Shown in pieces: positions 8,370 to 17,283 of a stretch of DNA of 64,000 nt; the stretch's first letter is position 1, and every line of letters begins with the position of its first letter. This DNA comes from Pseudomonas morbosilactucae. Lineage in GTDB: Bacteria; Pseudomonadota; Gammaproteobacteria; Pseudomonadales; Pseudomonadaceae. The notes under the pieces are model-generated. The model saw only the letters and a program-made list of their open reading frames with translations. It had not been told where the DNA came from and made no database searches. A program made the translations under genes and the position numbers. The stretch is taken from assembly GCF_023241715.1 (NCBI RefSeq), contig NZ_JALQCW010000028.1, positions 1-64,000 on the forward strand, written 5' to 3'.

Positions 8370-9741
8370 GACCGGTCTCCAGCCAGTTGAGAGGGGCGCA
8401 GTCGGCGAATGGCAGTTCCAGTTGTTGCAGGGCGGCGTGCCAATCCCCCAGGCGTTCGGCATCCAGGGCCTGGCCGGGGGGCGCCTGCAGCAGCCAGATA
8501 CGGGTGGCGCTGGCATTGCGCGCCAGCTCCGCGATCAGCGCCAGGCTGCCGCGATCCGGCGAGCGTCGGGGGTCACAAGCGATGACCAGGCGGGCCGGAG
8601 GGAAGCGGTTCATCTGTTCCAGCAGCGTGAGCCGCGACTCGCGGCTGTCGAGGATTCCGGCGTCGCTCACTCCCGGCGGTAGGCTGGGTGGCCAGGGGTG
8701 TTGATCGTCCAGTTCGATGGCGACCAGCAAGGCCCCGGTGCTGTCCTCTCGGCCGGTGCCCGTGGCGATTTGCGGCAGCTGTTGCGGCGCGGCGTCGTTC
8801 ACACCCAGGCGTTCACTGCTGGGCATCAGGCGTTCGCGCAGCTGGCTGTAGCCTGGCAGCTTGAGGTCCAGTTGCAGGCGGGCCAGCCCGTGCTTCCAGC
8901 GCCAGCGGCAGAACAGCATCAGCACCAGGCGTGGCAGCACGCCGTAGATCACCACCAGCACCACCAGCCAGATGGCCCAGGACTGGCGGATCAGCTCGGT
9001 GTTGTAGACGTCCCGGGTGCTGGCCTGAATGGTCGCCACGCTGGGGGCGCCGAGGCCCAGGCCCCGGGGCAGGGTGCTGAGGACGTTGGTAATGGCAACG
9101 AAGGCATCGGCGCCCAGCAAGGTACTTTCCCAGACAAAGCTGTAACGGTGGGTGGTCAGCAGCAACAGCAGCATGACCACGGCGCTGGACAGGGCCAGGC
9201 ACCACAGGCCGTTGACCAGGGTGCCGAGGGCCCAGCGGTTGAGTTTGCGCCGTTGCAGCAACAGCAGCAGGGCCGGCGGCAATTGCGCGGCCTTGGCGTC
9301 GCGGGAGAACTTCTCGCTGAGCCACAGCCACAGGCGACCCAGGCTGGCGCCGTGTTCACCGGCGAACAGCAGGCCCAGCAGCCAGCCCAGCAACAGGATC
9401 AAGTTGATGCCCAGCAAACTCCCCAGGGCCCAGAACACATTCACCGGCTGCTGGGTATTGCCCAGGGCACTGAAGGCCAGGCCGGCGCCACTGAGCACGG
9501 CCAGTACTGCCAGGACCAGCAAGGCCAGGCGCGCGCCTTGCAGCCAGTGCAGCAGGGCACTGTGCAGGCCGTCGCGCTGGGCCAGCCACAGGGCGCGGTG
9601 TTGGATGCGCGTGGCCAGGTCGCCGCCCTGGCTGCGGGCCAGGCGGTTGGCTTCCTGATCGTCCAGTGGCCCGGCGTGTTCTTCCCGCAGGCGCACGGTT
9701 TCGGTCAGCCACAGTCGTTGCAGGGGAGTCAGTGCAGTCAC
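8362..9741 (-). CDS. DUF2868 membrane protein
   Basis: A 459-residue protein with a soluble N-terminus of about 65 residues and several hydrophobic segments (ALLVLAVLAVLSGAGLAFSAL, the LLGINLILLLGWLLGLLFA region, and others to about residue 270). A C-terminal cytoplasmic region of about 170 residues follows. It matches the uncharacterised DUF2868 family. The gene overlaps the DUF3482 GTPase gene, so the two probably act as a membrane anchor and GTPase pair. It is divergent from folA, with 96 bases between the start codons. Confidence 0.85.
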   Translation of the reverse strand: MTALTPLQRLWLTETVRLREEHAGPLDDQEANRLARSQGGDLATRIQHRALWLAQRDGLHSALLHWLQGARLALLVLAVLAVLSGAGLAFSALGNTQQPVNVFWALGSLLGINLILLLGWLLGLLFAGEHGASLGRLWLWLSEKFSRDAKAAQLPPALLLLLQRRKLNRWALGTLVNGLWCLALSSAVVMLLLLLTTHRYSFVWESTLLGADAFVAITNVLSTLPRGLGLGAPSVATIQASTRDVYNTELIRQSWAIWLVVLVVIYGVLPRLVLMLFCRWRWKHGLARLQLDLKLPGYSQLRERLMPSSERLGVNDAAPQQLPQIATGTGREDSTGALLVAIELDDQHPWPPSLPPGVSDAGILDSRESRLTLLEQMNRFPPARLVIACDPRRSPDRGSLALIAELARNASATRIWLLQAPPGQALDAERLGDWHAALQQLELPFADCAPLNWLETGHD

Positions 9742-9802
9742 GCGTTATTCCATCGCTCAAAGGTGCGCTGAGCATAACTGCTGCAGCGGCGGTCGGGTGA
9801 AG

Positions 9803-9830
9803 TTGCCAGGCCCCGGCCCTCTGGTATCCT
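9803..9830 (+). promoter_or_regulatory. Candidate folA promoter
   Basis: TTGCCA at 9803-9808 and TATCCT at 9825-9830 are spaced by 16 bases, a fair sigma-70 match. Transcription would start about 3-6 bases before the folA ATG at 9838, giving a very short leader. Inferred by eye only. Confidence 0.4.
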
Positions 9831-9837
9831 CGCCGGC

Positions 9838-10350
9838 ATGAAAAAAACTCTCCCCCTCAGTCTGATCGCGGCCCTCGGTGAAAACCGCGTGATCGGCATC
9901 GACAACAGCATGCCCTGGCACTTGCCGGGGGATTTCAAATACTTCAAGGCCACCACCCTCGGCAAGCCGATCATCATGGGTCGCAAGACCTGGGATTCCC
10001 TCGGTCGCCCATTGCCGGGGCGCTTGAACATCGTGGTCAGTCGTCAGACCGATCTGGTGCTCGAAGGTGCCGAGGTTTTTCCGTCCTTGGAGGCCGCCGT
10101 CGAGCGCGCCGAAGCCTGGGCCCTGGAGCAGGGCGTGGAGGAACTGATGTTGATCGGCGGCGCCCAGTTATATGCCCAGGGCCTGGAGCAGGCGGATCGC
10201 CTGTACCTGACGCGGGTAGCACTGAGCCCGGAAGGGGATGCCTGGTTTCCAGCGTTCGATCTGGACCAATGGCAATTGGTGTCGGACGTACCGAATCCGT
10301 CGGAAGGGGACAAACCGGCGTACAGCTTTGAGGTGTGGGAGAGGAGCTGA
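9838..10350 (+). CDS. folA: Dihydrofolate reductase
   Basis: A 170-residue cytosolic enzyme that reduces dihydrofolate to tetrahydrofolate with NADPH, supplying one-carbon carriers for thymidylate and purine synthesis. The family motifs are clear: SLIAALGENRVIG at the N-terminus, PWHLPGDFK with the substrate-binding acid, GRKTWDSLGRPLPGR for NADPH, and IGGAQLY. Its length is normal. It is a single gene facing away from DUF2868 and converging on the cystine symporter. The trimethoprim-target residues appear ordinary. Confidence 0.97.
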   Translation: MKKTLPLSLIAALGENRVIGIDNSMPWHLPGDFKYFKATTLGKPIIMGRKTWDSLGRPLPGRLNIVVSRQTDLVLEGAEVFPSLEAAVERAEAWALEQGVEELMLIGGAQLYAQGLEQADRLYLTRVALSPEGDAWFPAFDLDQWQLVSDVPNPSEGDKPAYSFEVWERS

Positions 10351-10354
10351 AAGA

Positions 10355-10437
10355 CACAAGCCGTAAGCTGCAAGCGGCAAGTAGAAGCTGACGGGCTCGT
10401 TCTTGCAGCTTGTGGCTTACAGCTTGCTGCTGTTTTT
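10355..10437. repeat. Inverted AAGCTGCAAGC repeat between folA and the symporter gene
   Basis: CAAGCCGTAAGCTGCAAG near 10357-10374 is answered by an imperfect inverted copy (CTTGCAGCTTGTGGCTTAC) near 10404-10422, then a run of seven T. It lies between convergent genes and could serve as a terminator in the plus direction. It belongs to the same repeat family as the blocks at 150-305 and 61525-61610. Confidence 0.55.
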
Positions 10438-11829
10438 TTACGCCTGCTTCAACTCCGAATGCTCATCGGCGTCCAGCAGCGCTTTGTCGGTTTGCTGCAT
10501 CACCTGGCTGGTGATGGCGCCGGCGGTTATCGAGCCGCTGACGTTCAGCGCGGTGCGGCCCATGTCGATCAGGGGCTCCACGGAAATCAGCAAGGCCACC
10601 AGAGACACCGGCAAGCCCATGGCCGGCAGCACGATCAGCGCGGCAAAGGTCGCGCCCCCGCCCACACCGGCCACACCGGCTGAGCTCAAGGTCACAATCG
10701 CCACCAGGGTGGCAATCCACAGCGGGTCCAGGGGGTTGATGCCCACCGTGGGTGCCACCATCACCGCGAGCATCGCCGGGTACAGGCCGGCACAGCCGTT
10801 CTGGCCAATGGTCGCGCCGAACGAAGCGGCGAAGCTGGCGATGGACGATGGGATGCCCAGGCGCTGGGTCTGGGCTTCGATGCTCAGCGGGATGGTCGCG
10901 GCGCTGGAGCGGCTGGTAAAGGCGAAGGTCAGCACCGGCCAGATCTTGCGGAAAAAGCGCAGCGGGTTGATCCCCGCCAGGGCCACCAGCAGGCCGTGGA
11001 CCACGAACATCAGGCCCAGGCCCAGGTACGACACCAGCACAAAACTGCCGAGCTTGATGATGTCCTGCAGGTTCGAACCGGCCACCACCTTGGTCATCAG
11101 CGCCAGCACGCCATAGGGCGTGAGCTTCATCACCAGGCGCACCAGGCGGGTGACCCAGGCTTGCAGGGTGTCGATGGCGTTGAGCACTTTCTGGCCTTTG
11201 TCGGCATCGTCCTTGAGCAACTGCAAGGCGGCGACCCCGAGGAAGGCGGCGAAGATCACCACGCTGATGATCGAGGTGGGCTTGGCCCGGGCCAGGTCGG
11301 CAAAGGGGTTCTGCGGAATGAACGACAGCAGCAGCTGCGGCACGTTGAGGTCGGCGACCTTGCCCGCGTAGTCACTCTGGATCACTTGCAGGCGGGCCAT
11401 TTCCTGGGTCCCCGCCACCAGCCCTTCGGCGGTCAGGCCGAACAGGTTGGTCAGGCTGATGCCCACCAGTGCCGCGATGGCGGTGGTGAACAGCAGGGTG
11501 CCGATGGTCAGGAAGCTGATTTTGCCCAGGGACGAGGCGTTGTGCAGGCGCGCCACGGCGCTGAGGATCGAGGCGAATACCAGCGGGATGACGATCATTT
11601 GCAGCAACTGAACGTAACCGTTGCCCACCAGGTCGAACCAGCCGATGGAGGCTTTGAGCACCGGGTTGCCAGCGCCGTAGATGGCGTGCAACGCCGCGCC
11701 GAAGAGCACCCCGAGCACCAGGGCCAAGAGCACTTTTTTGGCCAGGCTCCAGGAGCTGTGGCGGGTTTGTGCCAGGCCCAGCAACAGGGCGAGGAACACC
11801 AGCAGATTGAGGATCAGCGGCAGATTCAT
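10438..11829 (-). CDS. tcyP: L-cystine/dicarboxylate:cation symporter (TcyP/YdjN-like)
   Basis: A 463-residue inner-membrane sodium/proton symporter of the DAACS family. Multiple hydrophobic segments span the whole length, and the serine-rich reentrant loop [19 protein letters not shown] with the [10 protein letters not shown] segment is characteristic of the cystine branch (YdjN/TcyP). The start at 11829 was chosen because the sequence becomes membrane-protein-like only from there. It most likely imports L-cystine for sulfur supply, although substrate cannot be settled from sequence alone. It is a monocistronic gene divergent from pchP, with 242 bases between the starts. Confidence 0.82.
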   Translation of the reverse strand: MNLPLILNLLVFLALLLGLAQTRHSSWSLAKKVLLALVLGVLFGAALHAIYGAGNPVLKASIGWFDLVGNGYVQLLQMIVIPLVFASILSAVARLHNASSLGKISFLTIGTLLFTTAIAALVGISLTNLFGLTAEGLVAGTQEMARLQVIQSDYAGKVADLNVPQLLLSFIPQNPFADLARAKPTSIISVVIFAAFLGVAALQLLKDDADKGQKVLNAIDTLQAWVTRLVRLVMKLTPYGVLALMTKVVAGSNLQDIIKLGSFVLVSYLGLGLMFVVHGLLVALAGINPLRFFRKIWPVLTFAFTSRSSAATIPLSIEAQTQRLGIPSSIASFAASFGATIGQNGCAGLYPAMLAVMVAPTVGINPLDPLWIATLVAIVTLSSAGVAGVGGGATFAALIVLPAMGLPVSLVALLISVEPLIDMGRTALNVSGSITAGAITSQVMQQTDKALLDADEHSELKQA

Positions 11830-12071
11830 TGAGGCTCCGATTAAGAGGTGTGCCCATCGCGTGTGCCCGCGATGGCGAACCGGAAACTCTAACAGCTTGA
11901 TATATAAAGAATTAATAACGAGATTGAATAGCCCCTGTCGTTTTTGGAATAAGCCGTTGACGCCCAGGCACATGCGGTTGGCGCTCAGGGGAAACAGGCG
12001 GTCGTGTGCAGACGAGGACTGTCACACGGATTTGTTAGCGTCGAACGCTTTCACTCAGGGAGAAAATATCG
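11830..12071. other. Intergenic region between the symporter and pchP
   Basis: A divergent promoter region of 242 bases. It holds an AT-rich stretch (about 11895-11930) suitable for the symporter promoter. An AGGGAGAAAA segment at 12057-12066 just before pchP can serve as its ribosome binding site. No open frame or RNA gene was recognised. Confidence 0.4.
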
Positions 12072-13127
12072 ATGAAACGTACTCCGAAATTCCTGGCGGT
12101 TGCACTCTGCCTGGGCCTCGCCGGCCAGGCCTTTGCCACCGAGTTGAAACACTGGCCGCAGGAGCAGGCCAAGCAGTTGGACGCGATGATCGCGGCCAAT
12201 GCCAACAAGGGTAACTACGCGGTGTTCGACATGGACAACACCAGTTACCGCTACGACCTCGAAGAGTCCTTGCTGCCCTTTATGGAGAACAAGGGCCTGA
12301 TCACCCGGGAAACCCTCGACCCGTCCCTCAAGCTGATGCCCTTCAAGGACACCGCCGAGCACAAGGAAAGCCTGTTCAGCTACTACTACCGCCTGTGTGA
12401 AGTCGACGACATGGTCTGCTACCCCTGGGTCGCCCAGGTGTTCTCGGGCTTCACCCTCAAGGAACTCAAGGGCTATGTCGACGAGTTGATGGCGTCGGGC
12501 AAGCCGGTGTCGAGCACCTACTACGACGGCGACGTGGTCAAGACCATCGAGGTCAACCCGCCCAAGGTCTTCACCGGCCAGACCGAGCTGTACAACAAGC
12601 TGATGGAGAACGGCATCGAGGTCTATGTGATGACCGCCGCCTCCGAAGAGCTGGTGCGCATGGTCGCCTCCGATCCCAAGTACGGTTACAACGTCAAACC
12701 GCAGAACGTGATCGGCGTGACCACCCTGCTCAAGGACCGCAAGACCGGCGAGCTGACCACCGCGCGCAAGCAGATCAGCAACGGCAAGTATGACGAGAAG
12801 GCCAACCTCGGCCTGGAACTGACCCCTTACCTGTGGACCCCGGCGACCTGGATGGCCGGTAAGCATGCGGCGATCCTGACTTACATCGACGAGTGGAAAA
12901 AACCGGTGCTGGTGGGCGGTGACACCCCGACCAGCGATGGCTACATGCTGTTCCACGATGTGGACGTGGCCAAAGGCGGCATCCACCTGTGGATCAACCG
13001 CAAGGACAAGTACATGACCCAGCTCAACGGCATGATGGCCAAGCACGCCGCGGCCCAGGCCAAGGAAGGGCTGCCCGTCACCGCCGACAAGAACTGGGTC
13101 ATCGTCAAACCTGAAGACATCCAGTAA
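12072..13127 (+). CDS. pchP: Phosphorylcholine phosphatase, periplasmic HAD enzyme
   Basis: A 351-residue secreted HAD-superfamily phosphatase that releases choline and phosphate from phosphorylcholine. A signal peptide ends at about residue 22 (AGQAFA). The HAD nucleophile motif DMDNT is at 53-57, which becomes D31/D33/T35 after cleavage, exactly the numbering reported for P. aeruginosa PchP. Other motifs are VMTAAS (motif II) and the lysine/GGDTPTSD segment near the C-terminus (motifs III/IV). It serves choline and phosphate scavenging, working with phospholipase C. In P. aeruginosa it is controlled by GbdR; no such site was identified here. Confidence 0.9.
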   Translation: MKRTPKFLAVALCLGLAGQAFATELKHWPQEQAKQLDAMIAANANKGNYAVFDMDNTSYRYDLEESLLPFMENKGLITRETLDPSLKLMPFKDTAEHKESLFSYYYRLCEVDDMVCYPWVAQVFSGFTLKELKGYVDELMASGKPVSSTYYDGDVVKTIEVNPPKVFTGQTELYNKLMENGIEVYVMTAASEELVRMVASDPKYGYNVKPQNVIGVTTLLKDRKTGELTTARKQISNGKYDEKANLGLELTPYLWTPATWMAGKHAAILTYIDEWKKPVLVGGDTPTSDGYMLFHDVDVAKGGIHLWINRKDKYMTQLNGMMAKHAAAQAKEGLPVTADKNWVIVKPEDIQ

Positions 13128-13145
13128 CCGCCTCGGCCCACCTAT

Positions 13146-13228
13146 GTAGGAGCCGGCTTGCCGGCGATAAGGCCCCCGTATTTGGCGCTACCCTTGGGGG
13201 CGCCATCGCTGGCAAGCCAGCTCCTACA
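13146..13228. repeat. REP doublet (REPIN-like)
   Basis: Two REP units in opposite orientation, GTAGGAGCCGGCTTGCCGG at 13146-13164 and GCTGGCAAGCCAGCTCCTAC at 13208-13227, flank a 40-base centre. The pair can form a long hairpin downstream of pchP. Confidence 0.75.
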
Positions 13229-13339
13229 GGGGGGGAGAATGTTTCAACTTGTGACAGATAAAGGCCCTCTGCCATAATCGCCGCCGCTTAACGCCGCGGC
13301 TTGTTCCTTGCGTGCTGGGCTCCCTTCCGACTGCGCGTA

Positions 13340-14752
13340 ATGGAATACGTTGTGAGCTACCTCTCGATCGAATTCGGCCTCTGCTTCATCCTGTTCTTTG
13401 TCCTGTATTGGAGCCTGTGCTGGAGTCTGCGATTGCAGAACCTGCTGTTGCTGGCGGCCAGTTACGGCATCCTCGCCAGTTTCAGCCTGGACTTCCTCTA
13501 CATCCTGCTGGGCTACAGCGCCCTGGTGTATGGGCTTGGCCACCTGGCTCGGCGTTACCCCGGACGCACTTTCGTCAACGGCTTGATCCTGCTGCTGGTG
13601 CTCGGTTGCTTCTACCTGTTCAAGTACCAGGACTTCTTTACCAGCAGCGTGCAGGCCGGCCTGGCCCAGTTCGGGCTTGAAGTGTCACTGCCGTTACTGG
13701 AAGTGCTGCTGCCGGTGGGGCTGTCGTTCTACACCTTCCATTCGGTCAGCTACCTGGTATCGATCAACCGGGGCGAGATGCAACCCGGCTCACCCCTGGA
13801 CCTGGCCCTGTACCTGGCGTTCTTCCCCAGCCTGATCGCCGGCCCGGTGAACCGCGCCAGCCACATGCTGCCGCAGATTCGTCCGCCGCAACTGCGTGAG
13901 GTGTTGGAACCCCAACGCGCCCTGGGCTTGATTGCCCTGGCGGTGGTGAAGCTGTTTTTCCTCAGTTCCTGGCTGGCCAACGAATGGGTCGACCCGGTGT
14001 TCGACAGCCCGGTGAGCTTCAGCGCCGAACAGATCCTGCGCAGCGTCTACGGCTATTCGTTCCTGATCTACTTCAACTTCAGCGGCTACACCGACCTGGT
14101 GACTGGCATTGCCCTGTTGCTGGGCTTTCGCCTGCCGCAGAACTTCAACTACCCCTACGCCGCGCGCAACCTCAAAGAATTCTGGGGGCGCTGGCACATC
14201 AGCCTGTCGACCTTTATCCGCGACTACGTCTACATCCCCCTGGGGGGCAATCGCCGTGGCGTATGGCGTGGCAACCTGAACATGCTGCTGGCCATGCTGA
14301 TTTCCGGGCTGTGGCACGGCGCCAGCGCTAACTTCATTATCTGGGGCGCGCTGCACGGTGTCGGGTTGGCGCTCTACAAACTCTGCAGTTCCTGGTTGCC
14401 GGAGCGCTCGAGTGGCCTGGTCGGCGACCTGTTGGCGCGCCTGCTGACTTTCCACTACGTGGCCTTGGCCTGGATCTTCTTCCGCTGCGCCACCTTCAGC
14501 GACGCTCTGGACATGTTCGCCGGCCTGGGCGGCCTGTCCCTGGCCGGGCTGGCCCGTGACGGTGCGGTGTTGTTGGGCTGCCTGCTGTTCGTGGCCTTCT
14601 ACCCCCTTGTCGTGGCGCTGCTGCGCCGGGTGTTCGAGGCCAGTACCCGCCTGCCGTGGCTGCTGTATCCGCTGCCGGTGGGGCTGTTTATAGGTTTGGT
14701 CATTTTTGCTTCACCGTCGGGCGTGCCGGGGTTTATCTATGCCAGTTTCTAA
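13340..14752 (+). CDS. MBOAT-family O-acyltransferase (AlgI/PatA-like)
   Basis: A 470-residue polytopic inner-membrane acyltransferase that would move acetyl groups from the cytoplasm to the periplasm. MBOAT landmarks are present: FKYQDFF near the N-terminus, NFNYPYAARNLKEFWGRWH, and the active-site region LWHGASANF with H326 and a second histidine at H339 (WGALHG). ATG 13340 was chosen; GTG 13352 is an alternative. The stop overlaps the next gene by 14 bases, and two SGNH-type periplasmic proteins follow. This is the composition of extracytoplasmic O-acetylation systems (AlgI with AlgJ/X, PatA with PatB). No glycosyltransferase lies nearby, so the acceptor polymer is unknown. Confidence 0.85.
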   Translation: MEYVVSYLSIEFGLCFILFFVLYWSLCWSLRLQNLLLLAASYGILASFSLDFLYILLGYSALVYGLGHLARRYPGRTFVNGLILLLVLGCFYLFKYQDFFTSSVQAGLAQFGLEVSLPLLEVLLPVGLSFYTFHSVSYLVSINRGEMQPGSPLDLALYLAFFPSLIAGPVNRASHMLPQIRPPQLREVLEPQRALGLIALAVVKLFFLSSWLANEWVDPVFDSPVSFSAEQILRSVYGYSFLIYFNFSGYTDLVTGIALLLGFRLPQNFNYPYAARNLKEFWGRWHISLSTFIRDYVYIPLGGNRRGVWRGNLNMLLAMLISGLWHGASANFIIWGALHGVGLALYKLCSSWLPERSSGLVGDLLARLLTFHYVALAWIFFRCATFSDALDMFAGLGGLSLAGLARDGAVLLGCLLFVAFYPLVVALLRRVFEASTRLPWLLYPLPVGLFIGLVIFASPSGVPGFIYASF

Positions 14753-15902
14753 GCGTTCTTCCTTGCTGCGCCGCCACACCGGCGCCGCCAAAGTGCTGTA
14801 CGCCATCCTGGTCATCAGCCTGATGCTGTTCTGGTTCAACCAGAACTCCATTCGCCTGTACTGCCAGCAGAAGTATCACGACGGCTGTGACATCCCGGCG
14901 CTGTCGCAAAACCCCGAGTGGCGCCTGGGGGGCCAACTCAACCAGCAGTTGGAGGAGGCCCGCGTGGCTTTCTTCGGCCGTTTCGACGTGAACCTGGTGG
15001 CCCAGGCGCAGGCCGCGTCCGAGGATGAACCCCTGGCGCCGTTGCCGAGCCTGGCGGTCGAGCCTGAGCCGCAGCCCGAGCCGCAGCATGAAGCTGGCCA
15101 TCAAGCCGCGCATCAAGCGACACACGAGCCGACACACGAGACCGTGCCGGTCGCCCATGGGCTGCCTGCGCCGGACGTCGAAGCGCCGGCGCCGGCCACC
15201 GTGGTGGAGACCTCGCACCCGGCACCGCCGGCCCTGCCGCTGGTGGTCACCCTGGCGGAAGGTGATGAAGTGTTTTTTGTCGGCGACTCGCTGATGCAGG
15301 GCGTGGCGCCACACATGGCCAACACCCTGCGCAAACGCTACAACGTGAAAAGCACCAACCTCAGCCGGCAGAGCACCGGGCTGGCCTACCCCAACTTCTT
15401 CAACTGGCCCAAGACGGTCGAGAGCACCTTGGCGGCCAACCCGAAGATCCGCCTGATGGTGATTTTCCTGGGGCCCAACGACCCTTGGGACATGCCCGAT
15501 GGCAAAGGCAAGCCGTTCTTGCGCTTCAAACACCCGGACTGGGAAGTGGCCTACCGGCAACGCATCGACTCGATCCTCGACGTTGCCCGTGACCGCGGCG
15601 TGCAGGTGATCTGGGTCGGCCCGCCGAACATGGAAAAAGCCAAGCTGTCGGCGGCTATGGCGTACTTGAATGAGCTCTATAAAAGCCAGATCGAGCTTTA
15701 CCACCAGCACTTTGTCTCGGCCAACCGGATCCTGGGCTATGAAAACGACACGTTTTCCTATTACCTGACCGCCAACGGCCAGAAGAAGGTCAAGACCCGC
15801 GTTGACGACGGCATCCATTTCACCCCCACGGGGCAGAAGTTGATCGCCGAGGGGGTGCTGTCCCTGATCCAATTTCCCACCCCACAATTGACGGAGCACT
15901 GA
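14739..15902 (+). CDS. Membrane-anchored SGNH/GDSL acyltransferase or esterase (DUF459-like)
   Basis: A 387-residue protein. A short basic cytoplasmic N-terminus precedes one membrane segment at about residues 18-34 (VLYAILVISLMLFWF). A Pro/Glu/His/Thr-rich linker at about 97-165 follows, then an SGNH domain. Catalytic blocks are visible: GDSLMQG with S184, GPNDPW, and DGIHFTP with D357 and H360. The topology (one anchor, periplasmic SGNH domain) fits a PatB/AlgJ-like transferase accepting acetyl from the upstream MBOAT protein. ATG 14739 overlaps the MBOAT stop; a start at 14706 in the same frame is less likely. Transferase versus hydrolase activity cannot be decided from sequence. Confidence 0.82.
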   Translation: MPVSKRSSLLRRHTGAAKVLYAILVISLMLFWFNQNSIRLYCQQKYHDGCDIPALSQNPEWRLGGQLNQQLEEARVAFFGRFDVNLVAQAQAASEDEPLAPLPSLAVEPEPQPEPQHEAGHQAAHQATHEPTHETVPVAHGLPAPDVEAPAPATVVETSHPAPPALPLVVTLAEGDEVFFVGDSLMQGVAPHMANTLRKRYNVKSTNLSRQSTGLAYPNFFNWPKTVESTLAANPKIRLMVIFLGPNDPWDMPDGKGKPFLRFKHPDWEVAYRQRIDSILDVARDRGVQVIWVGPPNMEKAKLSAAMAYLNELYKSQIELYHQHFVSANRILGYENDTFSYYLTANGQKKVKTRVDDGIHFTPTGQKLIAEGVLSLIQFPTPQLTEH

Positions 15903-15903
15903 C

Positions 15904-17130
15904 ATGGGCCGACTGCAGGGCGTCGCGCTGTTGCTGAGCATTACTTTGCTGTGCAGCTGCAGCCCGACTGCCGAAGTCCAGGCGACGCCGGCCACGCTCC
16001 AGGGCAAGGCAGGAGCGAGTGCGAAGAAACCTCAACCGGTGCTGGGCAGTGACCCCAACCTCGCGGGCCTGGCGCGCAAACTCAAGACCTCTGACCGCAC
16101 GCCTATCAGCATTGTCCAGTTGGGCGATTCGCACACGGCGGCCGATCTGTTCAGCGGCGAAATGCGCCGGTTGCTGCAAGCCCAATACGGTGATGGCGGC
16201 ATCGGTTTCATTGCCGCAACACCGGTGCCCGGTACGCGCTATGAGCGGGTGATCCTCAACGTTGCCAAGCGCCAATGGTCGCTGGTGTCGGCGCGCAATC
16301 AACAAAGCAACCAGTTCCCCCTGGGCGGCTACCTGTCATTGCCGATGACCCCGGGCGCCCGGGTCAACATCGCCGAACGCCAGCCCAGCACCCAGCAATA
16401 TCGGATCTCCGCGCTGTACTCGGCCACCAGCAACAGCAGCCTGAATGCCCGGGACAACCGCAACAAGGCCAGCCGCATGCTCGCCGCGACCGGTGGGCAA
16501 TGGCGCTTCAGCCCGCCGTTCAACAACCTGACATTGCCGGCAGACTTCAGCGTCGGCAGTGACCAGGGGCTGGCCCTGGGCGGTTGGAACATCCTCGCCC
16601 AGAAGAGCGCCGGGGTGATTTATTCGTCCCTGGGCATCAACGGCGCCCGACTGGACGTGCAAGACAAGTGGCAGCCGGGCTGGATGGACAGTCTCAAGGC
16701 ACTGCGCCCGGACATGGTGGTGCTGGCCTATGGCACCAACGAGGCCTTTGATGACGACCTGGACCTGGCCCTGTACCGCAGCCAGTTGCAGGACAAGGTC
16801 AACCTGCTGCGCCAGAACCTGCCCAAGGCGGTGATTGTGCTGGTGGGCCCGCCGGACTCGATCAAGCGCCGCGGCGCCGGCAGTTGCGCCGCCGCTCAGC
16901 CCCAGCCGTTGCGCCAGGTGATTCAGATCCAGAAGGACATGGCCCAGCGCAACCGCACGCTGTTCTGGGACTGGCAGGCCTTTATGGGCGGTGACTGCTC
17001 CATCCGCCAATGGCAGGCCAGCGAGCTGGCGCGCAATGACCTGGTGCACCTGAGCGCCGAGGGTTACCGCAAAAGCGCCGACGGTTTGTACCGCTACCTG
17101 CGCGGACAACTGGGCGAACGCATGCCCTAA
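15904..17130 (+). CDS. SGNH/GDSL hydrolase, probable lipoprotein (Ape1-like)
   Basis: A 408-residue exported protein. The N-terminus MGRLQGVALLLSITLLCSC ends in a lipobox-like LCSC, so it is probably a lipoprotein. SGNH blocks are present: VQLGDSHTA with S76, YGTNEAF, and DLVHLSAEGY with D379 and H382. The GDSH form, the nearby YGDGGIGF segment and the D-x-x-H spacing are those I associate with the Ape1-type peptidoglycan O-acetylesterases. ATG follows the previous stop by one base, so the three genes form one operon. It may remove or edit acetyl groups added by the two upstream proteins. Function is inferred. Confidence 0.8.
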   Translation: MGRLQGVALLLSITLLCSCSPTAEVQATPATLQGKAGASAKKPQPVLGSDPNLAGLARKLKTSDRTPISIVQLGDSHTAADLFSGEMRRLLQAQYGDGGIGFIAATPVPGTRYERVILNVAKRQWSLVSARNQQSNQFPLGGYLSLPMTPGARVNIAERQPSTQQYRISALYSATSNSSLNARDNRNKASRMLAATGGQWRFSPPFNNLTLPADFSVGSDQGLALGGWNILAQKSAGVIYSSLGINGARLDVQDKWQPGWMDSLKALRPDMVVLAYGTNEAFDDDLDLALYRSQLQDKVNLLRQNLPKAVIVLVGPPDSIKRRGAGSCAAAQPQPLRQVIQIQKDMAQRNRTLFWDWQAFMGGDCSIRQWQASELARNDLVHLSAEGYRKSADGLYRYLRGQLGERMP

Positions 17131-17134
17131 GCCT

Positions 17135-17211
17135 TGTGGGCGCTGGCTTGCCAACGATTGGCGCTCAGCTTGAGGGCTTATCGCCGGCAAGCCGGCTCCT
17201 ACGCAGGGGTG
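17135..17211. repeat. REP doublet
   Basis: Two diverged REP units in opposite orientation (CGCTGGCTTGCC around 17141-17152 and TCGCCGGCAAGCCGGCTCCT around 17181-17200) follow the SGNH lipoprotein gene. Confidence 0.65.
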
Positions 17212-17235
17212 TGTTGAGGTGATGGTTGCTGAAAA

Positions 17236-17264
17236 AAAATGCCCCGCACTTGGCGGGGCATTTT
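17236..17264. terminator. Bidirectional intrinsic terminator
   Basis: A 12-bp stem AAAATGCCCCGC / GCGGGGCATTTT with a 5-base loop, with A-run on one side and T-run on the other, sits between the convergent SGNH operon and ilvD. It can end both transcripts. Confidence 0.85.
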
Positions 17265-17283
17265 CATTTCCGGGCGAGGGTGA

